The notes under the pieces were generated by a model, which worked only from the letters and a program-made list of their open reading frames with translations, searched no databases and was not told the origin of the DNA. Positions 47,118 to 55,010 of a DNA stretch of 64,000 nucleotides are shown one piece after another. The translations under genes and the position numbers were made by a program. Numbering within the stretch: position 1 is the first letter of the stretch; every line of letters starts with the position of its first letter. Source of the DNA: Mycobacteroides saopaulense (lineage in GTDB: Bacteria; Actinomycetota; Actinomycetes; Mycobacteriales; Mycobacteriaceae); contig NZ_CP010271.1 in assembly GCF_001456355.1 (NCBI RefSeq), positions 1,612,001-1,676,000 on the forward strand. The letters run 5' to 3'.

Positions 47118-48391
47118 TGACTATCCGTACTCGTGGTGCCGCGTTGTTGGCCGCGCTGTCGTTCGTTTTTGCACTTGTGATGGGTTCTGCGCCAAGGACT
47201 CTGGCAGATCCGATCCAGCCGCCGCCTCCGAAGCCGATCCCGTATCCGGTGGCTCAGCCCGACGATCTTCCGCGTATAGCCCCGATCGGTGGGGCACAGG
47301 TGAAGACGAACACGCCGTTGGGCCTCGGGCCGGGGACGGGCCGGCCGTTGGCGGCCGGACGCGAACGCTCCAACGTCACCATCTCGCCATCACCCACCGA
47401 TGGCACGCATCTGCCGACGGCGATCGCCGGCAAGGACGTGGTTCTGCACCTGCCTCAGGAGCGTGAGCTCACGCCGGCGCAGTGGGGAGACGGCGGTTCG
47501 GCCACCTTTACCTCTCGCGATACCGATTACCGGATTTCGCCATTCGCCGGGGGCGGTGTCGATGTGAACATCATCCGGCGCACCATCTTCACGCCGGAGA
47601 ACTTCACCTTCGGCCTGCGGGTTCCCGAGGGCACCCACGTGCGTCAGGGCAGCAATGTGGTGTTGGTCGAGTCCGACGCCGCGCCTGGTCTGCCTGCGAC
47701 GCCGATCGCCACGTTGTCGGTGCCGGTCGCACGTGACGCCAAGGGCAACCCGGTACAGGTGAACCCCGTGATTCACGGTGACTACATGTATCAGCAGTCC
47801 AACCTGGCGCTGGATCTCGGTCCCGCGGACATCTTCGCGTTCCCCATCACGATCACGCTGTCTTACCGGGCCTCGTCGATCCCGGCGAGCGGCCAGCTGG
47901 CCAGCGACTGGGAGGGACTGCCCGAAGGTGGTGGCCCGCCCGAGGCGAAGAAGGCTGCGCAAATCATCGGTGCACCAGGGGATTACGTGGTAGATCCGGG
48001 TGGTCAGTACCGCCCGGGGAACGTCGATCCGGTGCTGTACGGCCAGCGGCACGCTGACCGGTGCCTGTCCGGACCCAACGAATTCCGATCCGAGGACGGA
48101 CGCACCGCTGACTTCTGGAGCTCATGCCAGCGCCAGGCGATGTGCCTGGATGTCACGCCCGCGCAGATGTCGGTGGATGTCTGCAAGAACCAGGCCTTCG
48201 CGAACATGTCGGCGCAGTGCACCGCAACGTTTGGGCAGACCGGGCCCGACTACGAGGCATGCCTCAACGTCGCCAACGGTCATGCGGCCTGGTCCAAGGA
48301 GAACTTGCTAGGCGGCGGGCTCTGCCAACCAACCGGCCCGGGTACCAACACCAGGTTCTTGCCCTCGAACAACAACCGTTATTGCAGTTGA
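47117..48391 (+). CDS. Secreted protein with degenerate PLA2-like C-terminal domain
   Basis: A 424-residue protein with a signal peptide to about residue 32 (ALVMGSAPRTLADP), a Pro-rich stretch, and a beta-rich domain (residues 90-260). The C-terminal domain (about 310-400) has the cysteine frame of prokaryotic phospholipase A2: C316, C337-QRQAM-C343, a later CKNQAFANMSAQC and ACLNVANGHAAW. Real PLA2 has HD after the first Cys-x-Arg; here it is QA, so catalysis is unlikely. Overlaps the porin gene, suggesting a joint complex at the envelope. Confidence 0.6.
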   Translation: MTIRTRGAALLAALSFVFALVMGSAPRTLADPIQPPPPKPIPYPVAQPDDLPRIAPIGGAQVKTNTPLGLGPGTGRPLAAGRERSNVTISPSPTDGTHLPTAIAGKDVVLHLPQERELTPAQWGDGGSATFTSRDTDYRISPFAGGGVDVNIIRRTIFTPENFTFGLRVPEGTHVRQGSNVVLVESDAAPGLPATPIATLSVPVARDAKGNPVQVNPVIHGDYMYQQSNLALDLGPADIFAFPITITLSYRASSIPASGQLASDWEGLPEGGGPPEAKKAAQIIGAPGDYVVDPGGQYRPGNVDPVLYGQRHADRCLSGPNEFRSEDGRTADFWSSCQRQAMCLDVTPAQMSVDVCKNQAFANMSAQCTATFGQTGPDYEACLNVANGHAAWSKENLLGGGLCQPTGPGTNTRFLPSNNNRYCS

Positions 48392-48410
48392 CCAGCAGGG
48401 GAAGCAGCTG

Positions 48411-49610
48411 ATGACACCGGTGAAGTCGCATGGGTCGCGTCTGACCGTCAGTTTGCGGCGTGCCTTGGTTGTTGTGGCGGTTGCCGCCATTGCGGTGTCG
48501 GGTTGGCAGCTGATCAACACCGTTTCATCAGGCGTTGGTGTGCTGGGGTTGCCTGGCGCAACGGCCGATCCGACTGGCCCGCCCGGGCCAACAGGTGATC
48601 CGAGTGGCGCCAATGGTGGTCAATTTCAGCCCCCGGCTCCTCCGGCGCAGATGCCCGACTACCGAGGTGGGATCAACCAGCCGCCGTTGGATCAGAACAA
48701 CGGGATCTCGATCTACAACACGGGCGCTCAAGGGGCGCCCCAGCAACCCGATCAGCAAGGCGCGCAACAAGGGGATCGGGGCCAACAGCCTCAGCACGGG
48801 ACTCAGATTCCCGATTATCAGTCCGCGACGCCGTACACGCAGGGCCCTGGCCAGGCCAATCCAGATCATCAAGCGCCGCAACAAGGTAACCCGCCTCAGC
48901 AGGACCAGCCACAGCAGGGGCAGCAGAACCGGCCACAGAATAGGCAGGATCAAGACACTCGGCAGTTCGACCAGCAGCAGCGCCAACAGCAATGTGAGTC
49001 TGCGGCCCAGTACTACGGAATTCTTGAACAACTGCGCAGCTTCGTAGCGTCAGCGTTGGGTGGGGCTGGGTCTGTGTTTCAGCAGCCCAGCCGCAAATTC
49101 ACACCGGCTGACCAGTGCAACTGCGCTCCTCGGCAAGGCGGACCCCAGAAACAATCGCCGGAGACGGGGGACAGCCAAACGCCACCTACTGACGAAACCA
49201 GGCAGAACAAATGCCCGGAGACTGGTCCGGACGGAATGGTAAATCTGCCGTCGCTGGAAAGCCTAAACAAGGGTTCTGAGTACCATTTAAAGCCAAATGC
49301 GGCAAATATCGCCCGGGTTGTAGCGAACCTCTTCCCGGATGTCCCGAAGATCGGTGGTTGGCGGCCGCCTGACCCGCCGTACAACGAACACGTATCGGGT
49401 CGGGCCACCGATATCATGACCTATGAGAATATGCAGCTGGGGCAGAAGATAGCCGACTATCTGGTGGCTAATTCACAGTGCTTCAGTATTCAGTGGGTTA
49501 TTTTCAACCAAAAAATTTGGAATGCTAGTACTGGCAAATGGTCTCCGATGGACGATCGCGGTAGTCCAACGGCCAATCATATGGACCACGTGCACGTAAA
49601 CTCCTTATAG
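48411..49610 (+). CDS. Membrane-anchored protein with M15/VldE-like C-terminal domain
   Basis: A 399-residue protein. One N-terminal transmembrane helix (residues about 17-40), a Pro/Gln-rich low-complexity region to about residue 190, a helical cysteine-containing part, and a C-terminal domain (about 290-399) with EHVSGRATDI (His327, Asp334) and HMDHVHV (His393/His395). These are the metal-ligand motifs of M15-type D,D-carboxypeptidases and of the ARB-07466/VldE-like domain in actinobacterial cell-wall proteins. Probably acts on, or binds, peptidoglycan outside the membrane. Follows the PLA2-like gene by 19 bp. Confidence 0.7.
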   Translation: MTPVKSHGSRLTVSLRRALVVVAVAAIAVSGWQLINTVSSGVGVLGLPGATADPTGPPGPTGDPSGANGGQFQPPAPPAQMPDYRGGINQPPLDQNNGISIYNTGAQGAPQQPDQQGAQQGDRGQQPQHGTQIPDYQSATPYTQGPGQANPDHQAPQQGNPPQQDQPQQGQQNRPQNRQDQDTRQFDQQQRQQQCESAAQYYGILEQLRSFVASALGGAGSVFQQPSRKFTPADQCNCAPRQGGPQKQSPETGDSQTPPTDETRQNKCPETGPDGMVNLPSLESLNKGSEYHLKPNAANIARVVANLFPDVPKIGGWRPPDPPYNEHVSGRATDIMTYENMQLGQKIADYLVANSQCFSIQWVIFNQKIWNASTGKWSPMDDRGSPTANHMDHVHVNSL

Positions 49611-49645
49611 AACCTCGGTTGGTAGTGCGTAGAAGGGCGGGCAAT

Positions 49646-50092
49646 GTGGAAATCAAGCGGGTAGGGGCGATGGCCGGCGTCGCCGCAACTGCTGGTCTGG
49701 GTGTTTTCCTTATCGTGGGCTGCGAGACGCCGGGCAACAAGAGCCCGATGAATGAGCCGACATCCGTATCGCCTGTAGAAACTCCCCGGGTGGCTCAACC
49801 TGGGGCGACAGTGTCGCAGGCTGCGCACCCACCGCTTACCCGCGTAGAAGGGGAAGCGAAGCTACGTATTCCTCATGAAAACTATTCGGGCGAAATAGCT
49901 TCTGGTTGGTGGACCGGTACGCCCAACGCCGGCGGTAGCTGCACGTACGAAACATATCTAGACCGAGAAGTTGGTGAAGAACTAGACGAGTCAGGTACCA
50001 GTAAGGCCCCTGAAGTCGTCAAGTTCCGAATACACCCCATCGGTGGTTCCGTGAAACTCAGTGGAAACTGCGTTTGGACTAAAGACCAGTAA
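49646..50092 (+). CDS. Hypothetical lipoprotein
   Basis: A 148-residue protein from a GTG start (VEIKRVGAMAG). Lipobox LIVGC at about residue 24, a Pro/Thr-rich linker, then about 90 residues with two cysteines (GGSCTYETYLD, LSGNCVWTKDQ) that probably form a disulfide in a small beta domain. GAAGGGCGGG precedes the start. Unrecognised; base composition is lower in GC than the FAS-II block. Lies 35 bp after the M15-like gene. Confidence 0.65.
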   Translation: MEIKRVGAMAGVAATAGLGVFLIVGCETPGNKSPMNEPTSVSPVETPRVAQPGATVSQAAHPPLTRVEGEAKLRIPHENYSGEIASGWWTGTPNAGGSCTYETYLDREVGEELDESGTSKAPEVVKFRIHPIGGSVKLSGNCVWTKDQ

Positions 50093-50128
50093 TACTTCTA
50101 CCGTCGAGAAACAATATAGGTACAGTTG

Positions 50129-50731
50129 ATGATTTCAAAAGTTTGTAGCTCTTTGTATGCTGCTAGAGCTGTTTCTGTTCTGCCCGTTCTGATTCTTGGG
50201 ACGGCGTGCGGCGGGCCCCCTGAATCTCCGTCTTCTACGGTCGCTGCGACGGCTTCTTCTACCAAGCAGGAGCTGACCGATTTCGCGGATATCGCGGGTC
50301 AGTTTCCCTCGCCGGGATCGTTGACGGCCAACGGTCAGGCCGAAGCTCCGGTCGGAGGGTGCGTGAACTTGGGTGGTGAACTGGTCAATGCCTCGCTGAC
50401 CGTGGTGGATTGTGGTTCGGCGCAAAACACATACCGCGTGGTCCAGCGGGTCAACGTTCCACAAGAGTGCGGGGATACAGATCGCTCCTACTACCACAAT
50501 TCGAAGGCCTTGGGCCAGTACACCGCGTGCCTGGACCTTGCATGGGATAAGTCGTCGTGTATCAGCCTGGGCCAGCCCGTCACCAAGGTTTCGTGTAACG
50601 ACACGGCGGCACCAAACCGGATCAAGCCGCTCAAGGTGATCCTGGGCACCACGACTCTGGATGGCTGCACGGACGGCGGTTACGCGCATCCCCAACGCCG
50701 GTTCACCATATGCACGGAGACACAAAAGTAG
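50129..50731 (+). CDS. Cys-rich lipoprotein (LppU-like)
   Basis: A 200-residue protein with lipobox LGTAC near residue 28. The mature part contains a GGCVNLGGELVNASLTVVDC unit and several more cysteines (CGDTDRSYYHN, YTACLDLAWDKSSC, VSCNDT, DGCTDGGY). The repeated Cys pattern resembles mycobacterial LppU-type or septum-formation-like lipoproteins; the match is by eye only. Part of the accessory envelope cluster. Function unknown. Confidence 0.65.
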   Translation: MISKVCSSLYAARAVSVLPVLILGTACGGPPESPSSTVAATASSTKQELTDFADIAGQFPSPGSLTANGQAEAPVGGCVNLGGELVNASLTVVDCGSAQNTYRVVQRVNVPQECGDTDRSYYHNSKALGQYTACLDLAWDKSSCISLGQPVTKVSCNDTAAPNRIKPLKVILGTTTLDGCTDGGYAHPQRRFTICTETQK

Positions 50732-50786
50732 TTTCCTTTGAGTTATCTGCGCTCCAATCAATTTTGTATCTAGTTAGGCTTATCCG

Positions 50787-51431
50787 ATGATTCGGGCACC
50801 TCGTTGGATGCTGGCCGCGATGTGCGCGGCGACGATGTTGGCATCGGGATGCACAGCTGTCGTCGACGGCGACGCTGTTGCCACCCCCGGCGAGGAAGGC
50901 AAGCGGCTCACCAACCCGAAATGCAGCGAGGTGACGGTGCCGCTCCTGGAAGTGCCGTTGGACAACGATTCCGAGCCGCGAGTTGAGGTTCCGCAGCCCC
51001 CGGGTTGGGAACGTGTCCAGCGGTTCGAGAGTGGCATCGTGCGGGTCTATCTGGCGGCTCCGGACCTTCAGGCCAACGGGTTTGTCCCGAACACCACGGT
51101 GGCCATCGCCAACCTGACGGGCAAGGCATCCACCGAGGATGCCGCGTTCGCCACCGAACGGGCGGGCTTGGAGTCGTTCGGGGTCACCGATCTGGTCGAG
51201 GCTCCGGGCAGCATCTGCGGGTATCCCTCAACGACGATGACCTACAACATGGGGCTAGGGAACATCCCGGTGCATCGCCTGACCACCACCGTGGTGGCGG
51301 TCAAGAATGACAACAAGATGTTCACGGTAGGGGTGTCCGTGCAGGCGCTGGACGATACTGTTCGTGGTTTTGACAGTGCCCGCGAGACGATCCTGGCGGG
51401 CTTGCAGGTGAGCCCGCCTGCTACATCCTGA
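50787..51431 (+). CDS. LpqN/LpqT-family lipoprotein
   Basis: A 214-residue lipoprotein with lipobox ASGC (Cys22) and the core PPGWERVQRFESGIVRVYLA, then LTGKASTEDAAF, AGSICGYPSTTMTYNM and NKMFTVGVSVQA. This is the LpqN/LpqT family. LpqN of M. tuberculosis has been linked to MmpL3 and trehalose monomycolate handling, so an envelope lipid role is plausible here. Last gene of the plus-strand cluster; its 3' end overlaps the convergent DUF2235 gene by 11 bp. Confidence 0.85.
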   Translation: MIRAPRWMLAAMCAATMLASGCTAVVDGDAVATPGEEGKRLTNPKCSEVTVPLLEVPLDNDSEPRVEVPQPPGWERVQRFESGIVRVYLAAPDLQANGFVPNTTVAIANLTGKASTEDAAFATERAGLESFGVTDLVEAPGSICGYPSTTMTYNMGLGNIPVHRLTTTVVAVKNDNKMFTVGVSVQALDDTVRGFDSARETILAGLQVSPPATS

Positions 51432-52485
51432 TATCGGTTGGTGGAGAGGCCCATTGGGCGTCAATGATCGTGGTGTGTTCCGGTAGCGGTGGTCGGTAGC
51501 TTTTGTCATGTGCCATGCGGTCGGCGACGCTCGCGTGAATCCAGGCGCCGTCGGGGATGCGGCGACGGCGGAACGTCAACAGCGCCCAGAGCCAGCTGAC
51601 CCGATGGATCTCGCCCATGGCGTAGTTCGGTTCAACCGAGCAATACCGTTGGTATTTCTCGGTATTGAGTATCAGCCCGTGTTCGGCTGCGCCGTCGATC
51701 ACCCACTTGAGCGCTATATCGGAAAGCCTGTCGTCGTCGGCGTAGTCGCCCCCGATGTCGGAGTGGATTCCGGCGAACCACGCCTCGTCGACAAGCCGTT
51801 GATCGCCGAGAAACTTGATGAGGTACTCGCGATAGGGGCGGCGCCTTTCATCGATGGCGACCGCGTGACGGCCTGCCTCGGCATTGGGAACGCTTGGTGC
51901 ATAGGGCCATTGCATGCTGCGTTTGAAGATGCCGGGAGCGCTGACGGTGTCCCAGAGTCCAAGGTAGGCGATGGGAATGGCGAACTTTCCGTCCTCGCGA
52001 CGAGCCACGGTGCGTGAGAAGGAGTGCAGCTGGTCCCACCGCTCGGGAGACCAGCTTTGGCACGACTGCGCATACAGGCTGACGGCATAGGGGACAAGGT
52101 TCTGCGAGCCTGGGCGCAGCATGCCCACCGAGTTGAGTAGCCCGGCAAGACCTCTCGCGCAGAATGCGCCGCGGCTGAATCCGAAGATGAAGATGTGATC
52201 TCCCGGCTGCCACCGTTCGATCAGATAGGTATAGGCCTGAGCTAGCTTGGCGCGCAAGCCAACCCCGAACGCGATAGCCAGCGTGCGGGCGACGAACTGA
52301 CCCACTGGGGCATACGTTCCGATGGCAGGATCGGTGCCGACACCGGGGTCGTAATAGGAGATCTGACGGTCCGTCAGATCGTGGACCACCATGTCGTAGC
52401 CGCGAACCACATTCGTGTTTCCCGCTGCGCGGATCTGATTACCCGTGCCGTCGAAGCAGATGACGATGTTCTTGGCCATCGCCAT
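51421..52485 (-). CDS. DUF2235 hydrolase (Tle1-like phospholipase fold)
   Basis: A 354-residue alpha/beta hydrolase of the DUF2235/T6SS_Tle1-like family. NIVICFDGTGN is the N-terminal family motif; the triad is Ser104 in GFSRGA, Asp179 in GLWDTV and His241 in HSDIGGDY. There is no signal peptide. Tle1 effectors are phospholipases; actinobacterial members are uncharacterised. It lies 6 bp after a WxG protein gene in an operon with a small lipoprotein and a YxxxD protein, which suggests a type VII-delivered or locally neutralised lipase. Confidence 0.88.
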   Translation of the reverse strand: MAMAKNIVICFDGTGNQIRAAGNTNVVRGYDMVVHDLTDRQISYYDPGVGTDPAIGTYAPVGQFVARTLAIAFGVGLRAKLAQAYTYLIERWQPGDHIFIFGFSRGAFCARGLAGLLNSVGMLRPGSQNLVPYAVSLYAQSCQSWSPERWDQLHSFSRTVARREDGKFAIPIAYLGLWDTVSAPGIFKRSMQWPYAPSVPNAEAGRHAVAIDERRRPYREYLIKFLGDQRLVDEAWFAGIHSDIGGDYADDDRLSDIALKWVIDGAAEHGLILNTEKYQRYCSVEPNYAMGEIHRVSWLWALLTFRRRRIPDGAWIHASVADRMAHDKSYRPPLPEHTTIIDAQWASPPTDIRM

Positions 52486-52491
52486 TCGATG

Positions 52492-53865
52492 TTAGTCCTC
52501 GCCGTCGTACGGCTTCGGGTCGTACGGCGAGGCATGCGGATTCTGGTAGGCGACGTGCTCCTCGTTCCACACTCCGATGACGGCGGGGGACACCTTGGGC
52601 AGCGGACCGATGAGCTCGTTGCCGTTGTCGAGGCTCACCAGGAACTCCGGGGTGAAGTGCTGGTCCTCGTCTTCCTGGTGATGCTGGCCGGCGGCACCGG
52701 GAGTCATCATGGTCGGCGGCTGGGCAATGCCCATGCCCGACATCGGCGAAGCTGTGGGTGTGGCTGAAAGCCCCATGCCGGCGCCTGCCGTGTAGGAGCC
52801 GGCGATGATCGGTCCGGCGGCGAGGGGACTGATGTCGTCCTTCTCGTCCTTCTTCTCATCCTTGTTGGTGGTCGGCTTACCCCATCGGCCGATGCCATAG
52901 GTGCCCGGAACCGAGCCGGTGTTGGGGCCGGTGGCCGTGGTGCTGCCACCCGACGAAGGCCGAGTGTTAGCACCAGCGCCTGCTCCGGCGGCAGCTGCTG
53001 CCGCGGCGGCAGGGCCGCTACCGCCCGCTCCGGAACCACCACCTGCCGCACCCGCGGCGGCCGCTGCCGCGCCCGCGGCGCCAGCTCCGCCGGAAGCCGA
53101 TGCTTGCGATGGGTCTGCTGCTAGAGCAGCGGCCGCAGCCGCACGCACTGCAGCTTCGTCGACGGGTTTGATCTGGTCGGGCTTGATGTCCTTGCCTGTG
53201 CCCAAGTTATGGGAGGAAGCAGTGTTGACTGCTGCCGCTGCCCCGTCGCCGAACTGTGGCGCTGCTGGGAGACTAGGGATGCCTGAACCTGCCTGCTGCG
53301 AAACAGGAGACCAGACATTCCGCATGATCATGCGGGCCTCATCCTGTTTTTGCTGGGCCAGCGCTTGCTGGGCGTAGTACTGCTCGTAGGCGGCCTGTGT
53401 CTTTACTTGAGGTTCGTGTACTTGAACTACCTCAGGCATCAGCCCTTTGATCTGCGTCATCGCCGTTTCAACCTCGGCGGGCTTGGTAGCCATGAGTGAC
53501 ATGCCGTCGCTGACCTTCTCGGCGTGGCTCTTGTAGTCGGAGATTGCCTGCTTGGCAGCTTCAGCACCTTGGCCGGTCCAGCTGCCATTAATAGCTGTAT
53601 CCAGCGAGCTCTTGAAGTTGTCGAGTGCTGACTTGAACCCAGTAGCCAGCTGCTCCCACTCGCGTGAGACTGTCAGGGCGGACTCTGAGTCGAACGCGTC
53701 CGAAGCTTCCTTCAGCCGTGCGTGGGCCCAACCTCCGAAGTCTTCTACAGGGATATTGGCTGACTCCGTACCGCCATCGATGTTTGCCCCGTGCAGTCGC
53801 TGCTTCGCATAGACCACTTCACGTTCGCGGTTGCCCCTCGTCCAGTCGTCTTCATCTCCGCTCAT
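52492..53865 (-). CDS. Type VII secretion-like WxG protein with Ala/Gly-rich tail
   Basis: A 457-residue protein with a helical N-terminal domain of about 200 residues containing a WxG turn (SWTGQGAEAAK, Trp96). A Gln/Ala helix follows (YEQYYAQQALAQQKQDEA). Then come long Ala/Gly-rich segments (about 245-330) and a disordered acidic-lysine section (KKDEKDD). It looks like an EspB- or PPE-type ESX substrate: helical head and flexible tail. GAAGGAG precedes the ATG. Ala/Gly richness is low complexity, not a tandem repeat. No ESX core genes are in the window. Confidence 0.7.
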   Translation of the reverse strand: MSGDEDDWTRGNREREVVYAKQRLHGANIDGGTESANIPVEDFGGWAHARLKEASDAFDSESALTVSREWEQLATGFKSALDNFKSSLDTAINGSWTGQGAEAAKQAISDYKSHAEKVSDGMSLMATKPAEVETAMTQIKGLMPEVVQVHEPQVKTQAAYEQYYAQQALAQQKQDEARMIMRNVWSPVSQQAGSGIPSLPAAPQFGDGAAAAVNTASSHNLGTGKDIKPDQIKPVDEAAVRAAAAAALAADPSQASASGGAGAAGAAAAAAGAAGGGSGAGGSGPAAAAAAAAGAGAGANTRPSSGGSTTATGPNTGSVPGTYGIGRWGKPTTNKDEKKDEKDDISPLAAGPIIAGSYTAGAGMGLSATPTASPMSGMGIAQPPTMMTPGAAGQHHQEDEDQHFTPEFLVSLDNGNELIGPLPKVSPAVIGVWNEEHVAYQNPHASPYDPKPYDGED

Positions 53866-53974
53866 GGCAGCTCCTTCTTCTCGTGGCTCACAGGTCTGCT
53901 ATTAGGTTCTGACGTGGCTGGCGTCGATCTGGTTCCATGGTTTTGAACTTTCTTCGACACGCTTGGCACGTCTA

Positions 53975-54514
53975 TCAGTAAGGGAAGTACGGCATGAACG
54001 CCTCGATGTTTGCTTGTGCAGCGGCCAAACAGTCGGGGTAGGGTGCAAAACCGTTCAGTCCATCAGTGACCAAGACTCCGTATACGCCGGTCGATGCTGC
54101 TACATCGATCGCACACCCATCTTTGCGCGGTGGGGCAGATACGTAGAAGCTGAGTGCTTTTCGGCCATTGATCTCGAAATCGCGATAGCCCCAATGAGTT
54201 GCGTCTTGCCTGTCGGTCTCAAGGGTGTAGTTCGAAGCTGACACAGAAAGGTAGTACCCAGATTGTGCTCGGTACTTACATAGGTAGTTTTCAACACCAG
54301 CACCGTTGATTGAATTTGGTTCTGGCGGCCGTGAGTCGAGTTGTTGTTGTGCTATTACGCGTGCTGGAATCTCGTTGCATGGCTCGTATGTAATACGAGT
54401 GTGGCCCTTGCTGTTCGTCGGTAGGGGTGAGGTTACGGGTACGCCCGATATGGGCGACCCACACGCGGTCAAGACGACCACGGCGTAGCCCAGCGCCAAT
54501 CTGCGAATCAACAT
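53975..54514 (-). CDS. DUF3558-type lipoprotein
   Basis: A 179-residue protein with lipobox LTAC (Cys18), a short Pro/Thr linker, then a domain beginning ITYEPCNEIPARVI with paired cysteines (CKYRAQ, GCAIDVAAS, PDCLAAA). This fits DUF3558 lipoproteins that recur beside secreted-protein genes in actinobacteria. It is 6 bp after the YxxxD protein gene on the same strand. A possible immunity or chaperone role towards the DUF2235 protein is inference. Confidence 0.75.
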   Translation of the reverse strand: MLIRRLALGYAVVVLTACGSPISGVPVTSPLPTNSKGHTRITYEPCNEIPARVIAQQQLDSRPPEPNSINGAGVENYLCKYRAQSGYYLSVSASNYTLETDRQDATHWGYRDFEINGRKALSFYVSAPPRKDGCAIDVAASTGVYGVLVTDGLNGFAPYPDCLAAAQANIEAFMPYFPY

Positions 54515-54520
54515 GCTGGG

Positions 54521-54889
54521 CTATTTACCGAACCCGCCATAAGAGTTCGCGTTGCCGTGGTCCATCCGCTCGTACGCAGCCCTGAGCGCGACGAAGAGCG
54601 TCTTCATTTCCTCGGTCCGATCAATGTGCGACTGGAAGGTGTTCTCTGCGCTGTTGGCATCCCCAGCCGCCTTCGCTTGAAATTTCCTTGCTAGCTGCGC
54701 GCCGGAATCGAGATGCTGTTCAGCAAATCCGAGCTTCCGCTGGCTGAGCGCCTCGGCATCATGCTTGAGGCTCTTAAGACCGTCCATGTAGGCGTCGCAC
54801 GCGGTGAGGATGTCTCGGAACTGCTGTGGGTTGAGGTGTAGCACCAGGCCGTCTGCATTTGCGCTGTTTGTCAGATTGTCTAGCGACAT
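54521..54889 (-). CDS. Small WXG100-like protein with YxxxD motif
   Basis: A 122-residue, mostly helical protein. No WxG is visible, but the end of its last helix carries Y106-E-R-M-D110, the YxxxD/E type VII secretion motif. Size and a two-helix design match partner proteins of ESX substrates. GAGGGGGCTCG precedes the ATG. First gene of a four-gene minus-strand operon (with the lipoprotein, WxG protein and DUF2235 hydrolase). It could dimerise with the WxG protein to form the secreted complex. Confidence 0.65.
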   Translation of the reverse strand: MSLDNLTNSANADGLVLHLNPQQFRDILTACDAYMDGLKSLKHDAEALSQRKLGFAEQHLDSGAQLARKFQAKAAGDANSAENTFQSHIDRTEEMKTLFVALRAAYERMDHGNANSYGGFGK

Positions 54890-55010
54890 CGAGCCCCCTC
54901 AGATCATGGCCGGGTTTGGCCAGGTGAGATTCATCGTATGTGTATAAGACGTCGAGCGTCCCCGATCGGTTCCATCGAATTTAGGCCACCGTTTCCGCAG
55001 GTCTAACCGT

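Noticed and set aside
52790..53130. Possible tandem repeat in the WxG protein gene
   Set aside because: It is Ala/Gly low complexity (GCC/GCG/GGC codons) without a fixed repeat unit.
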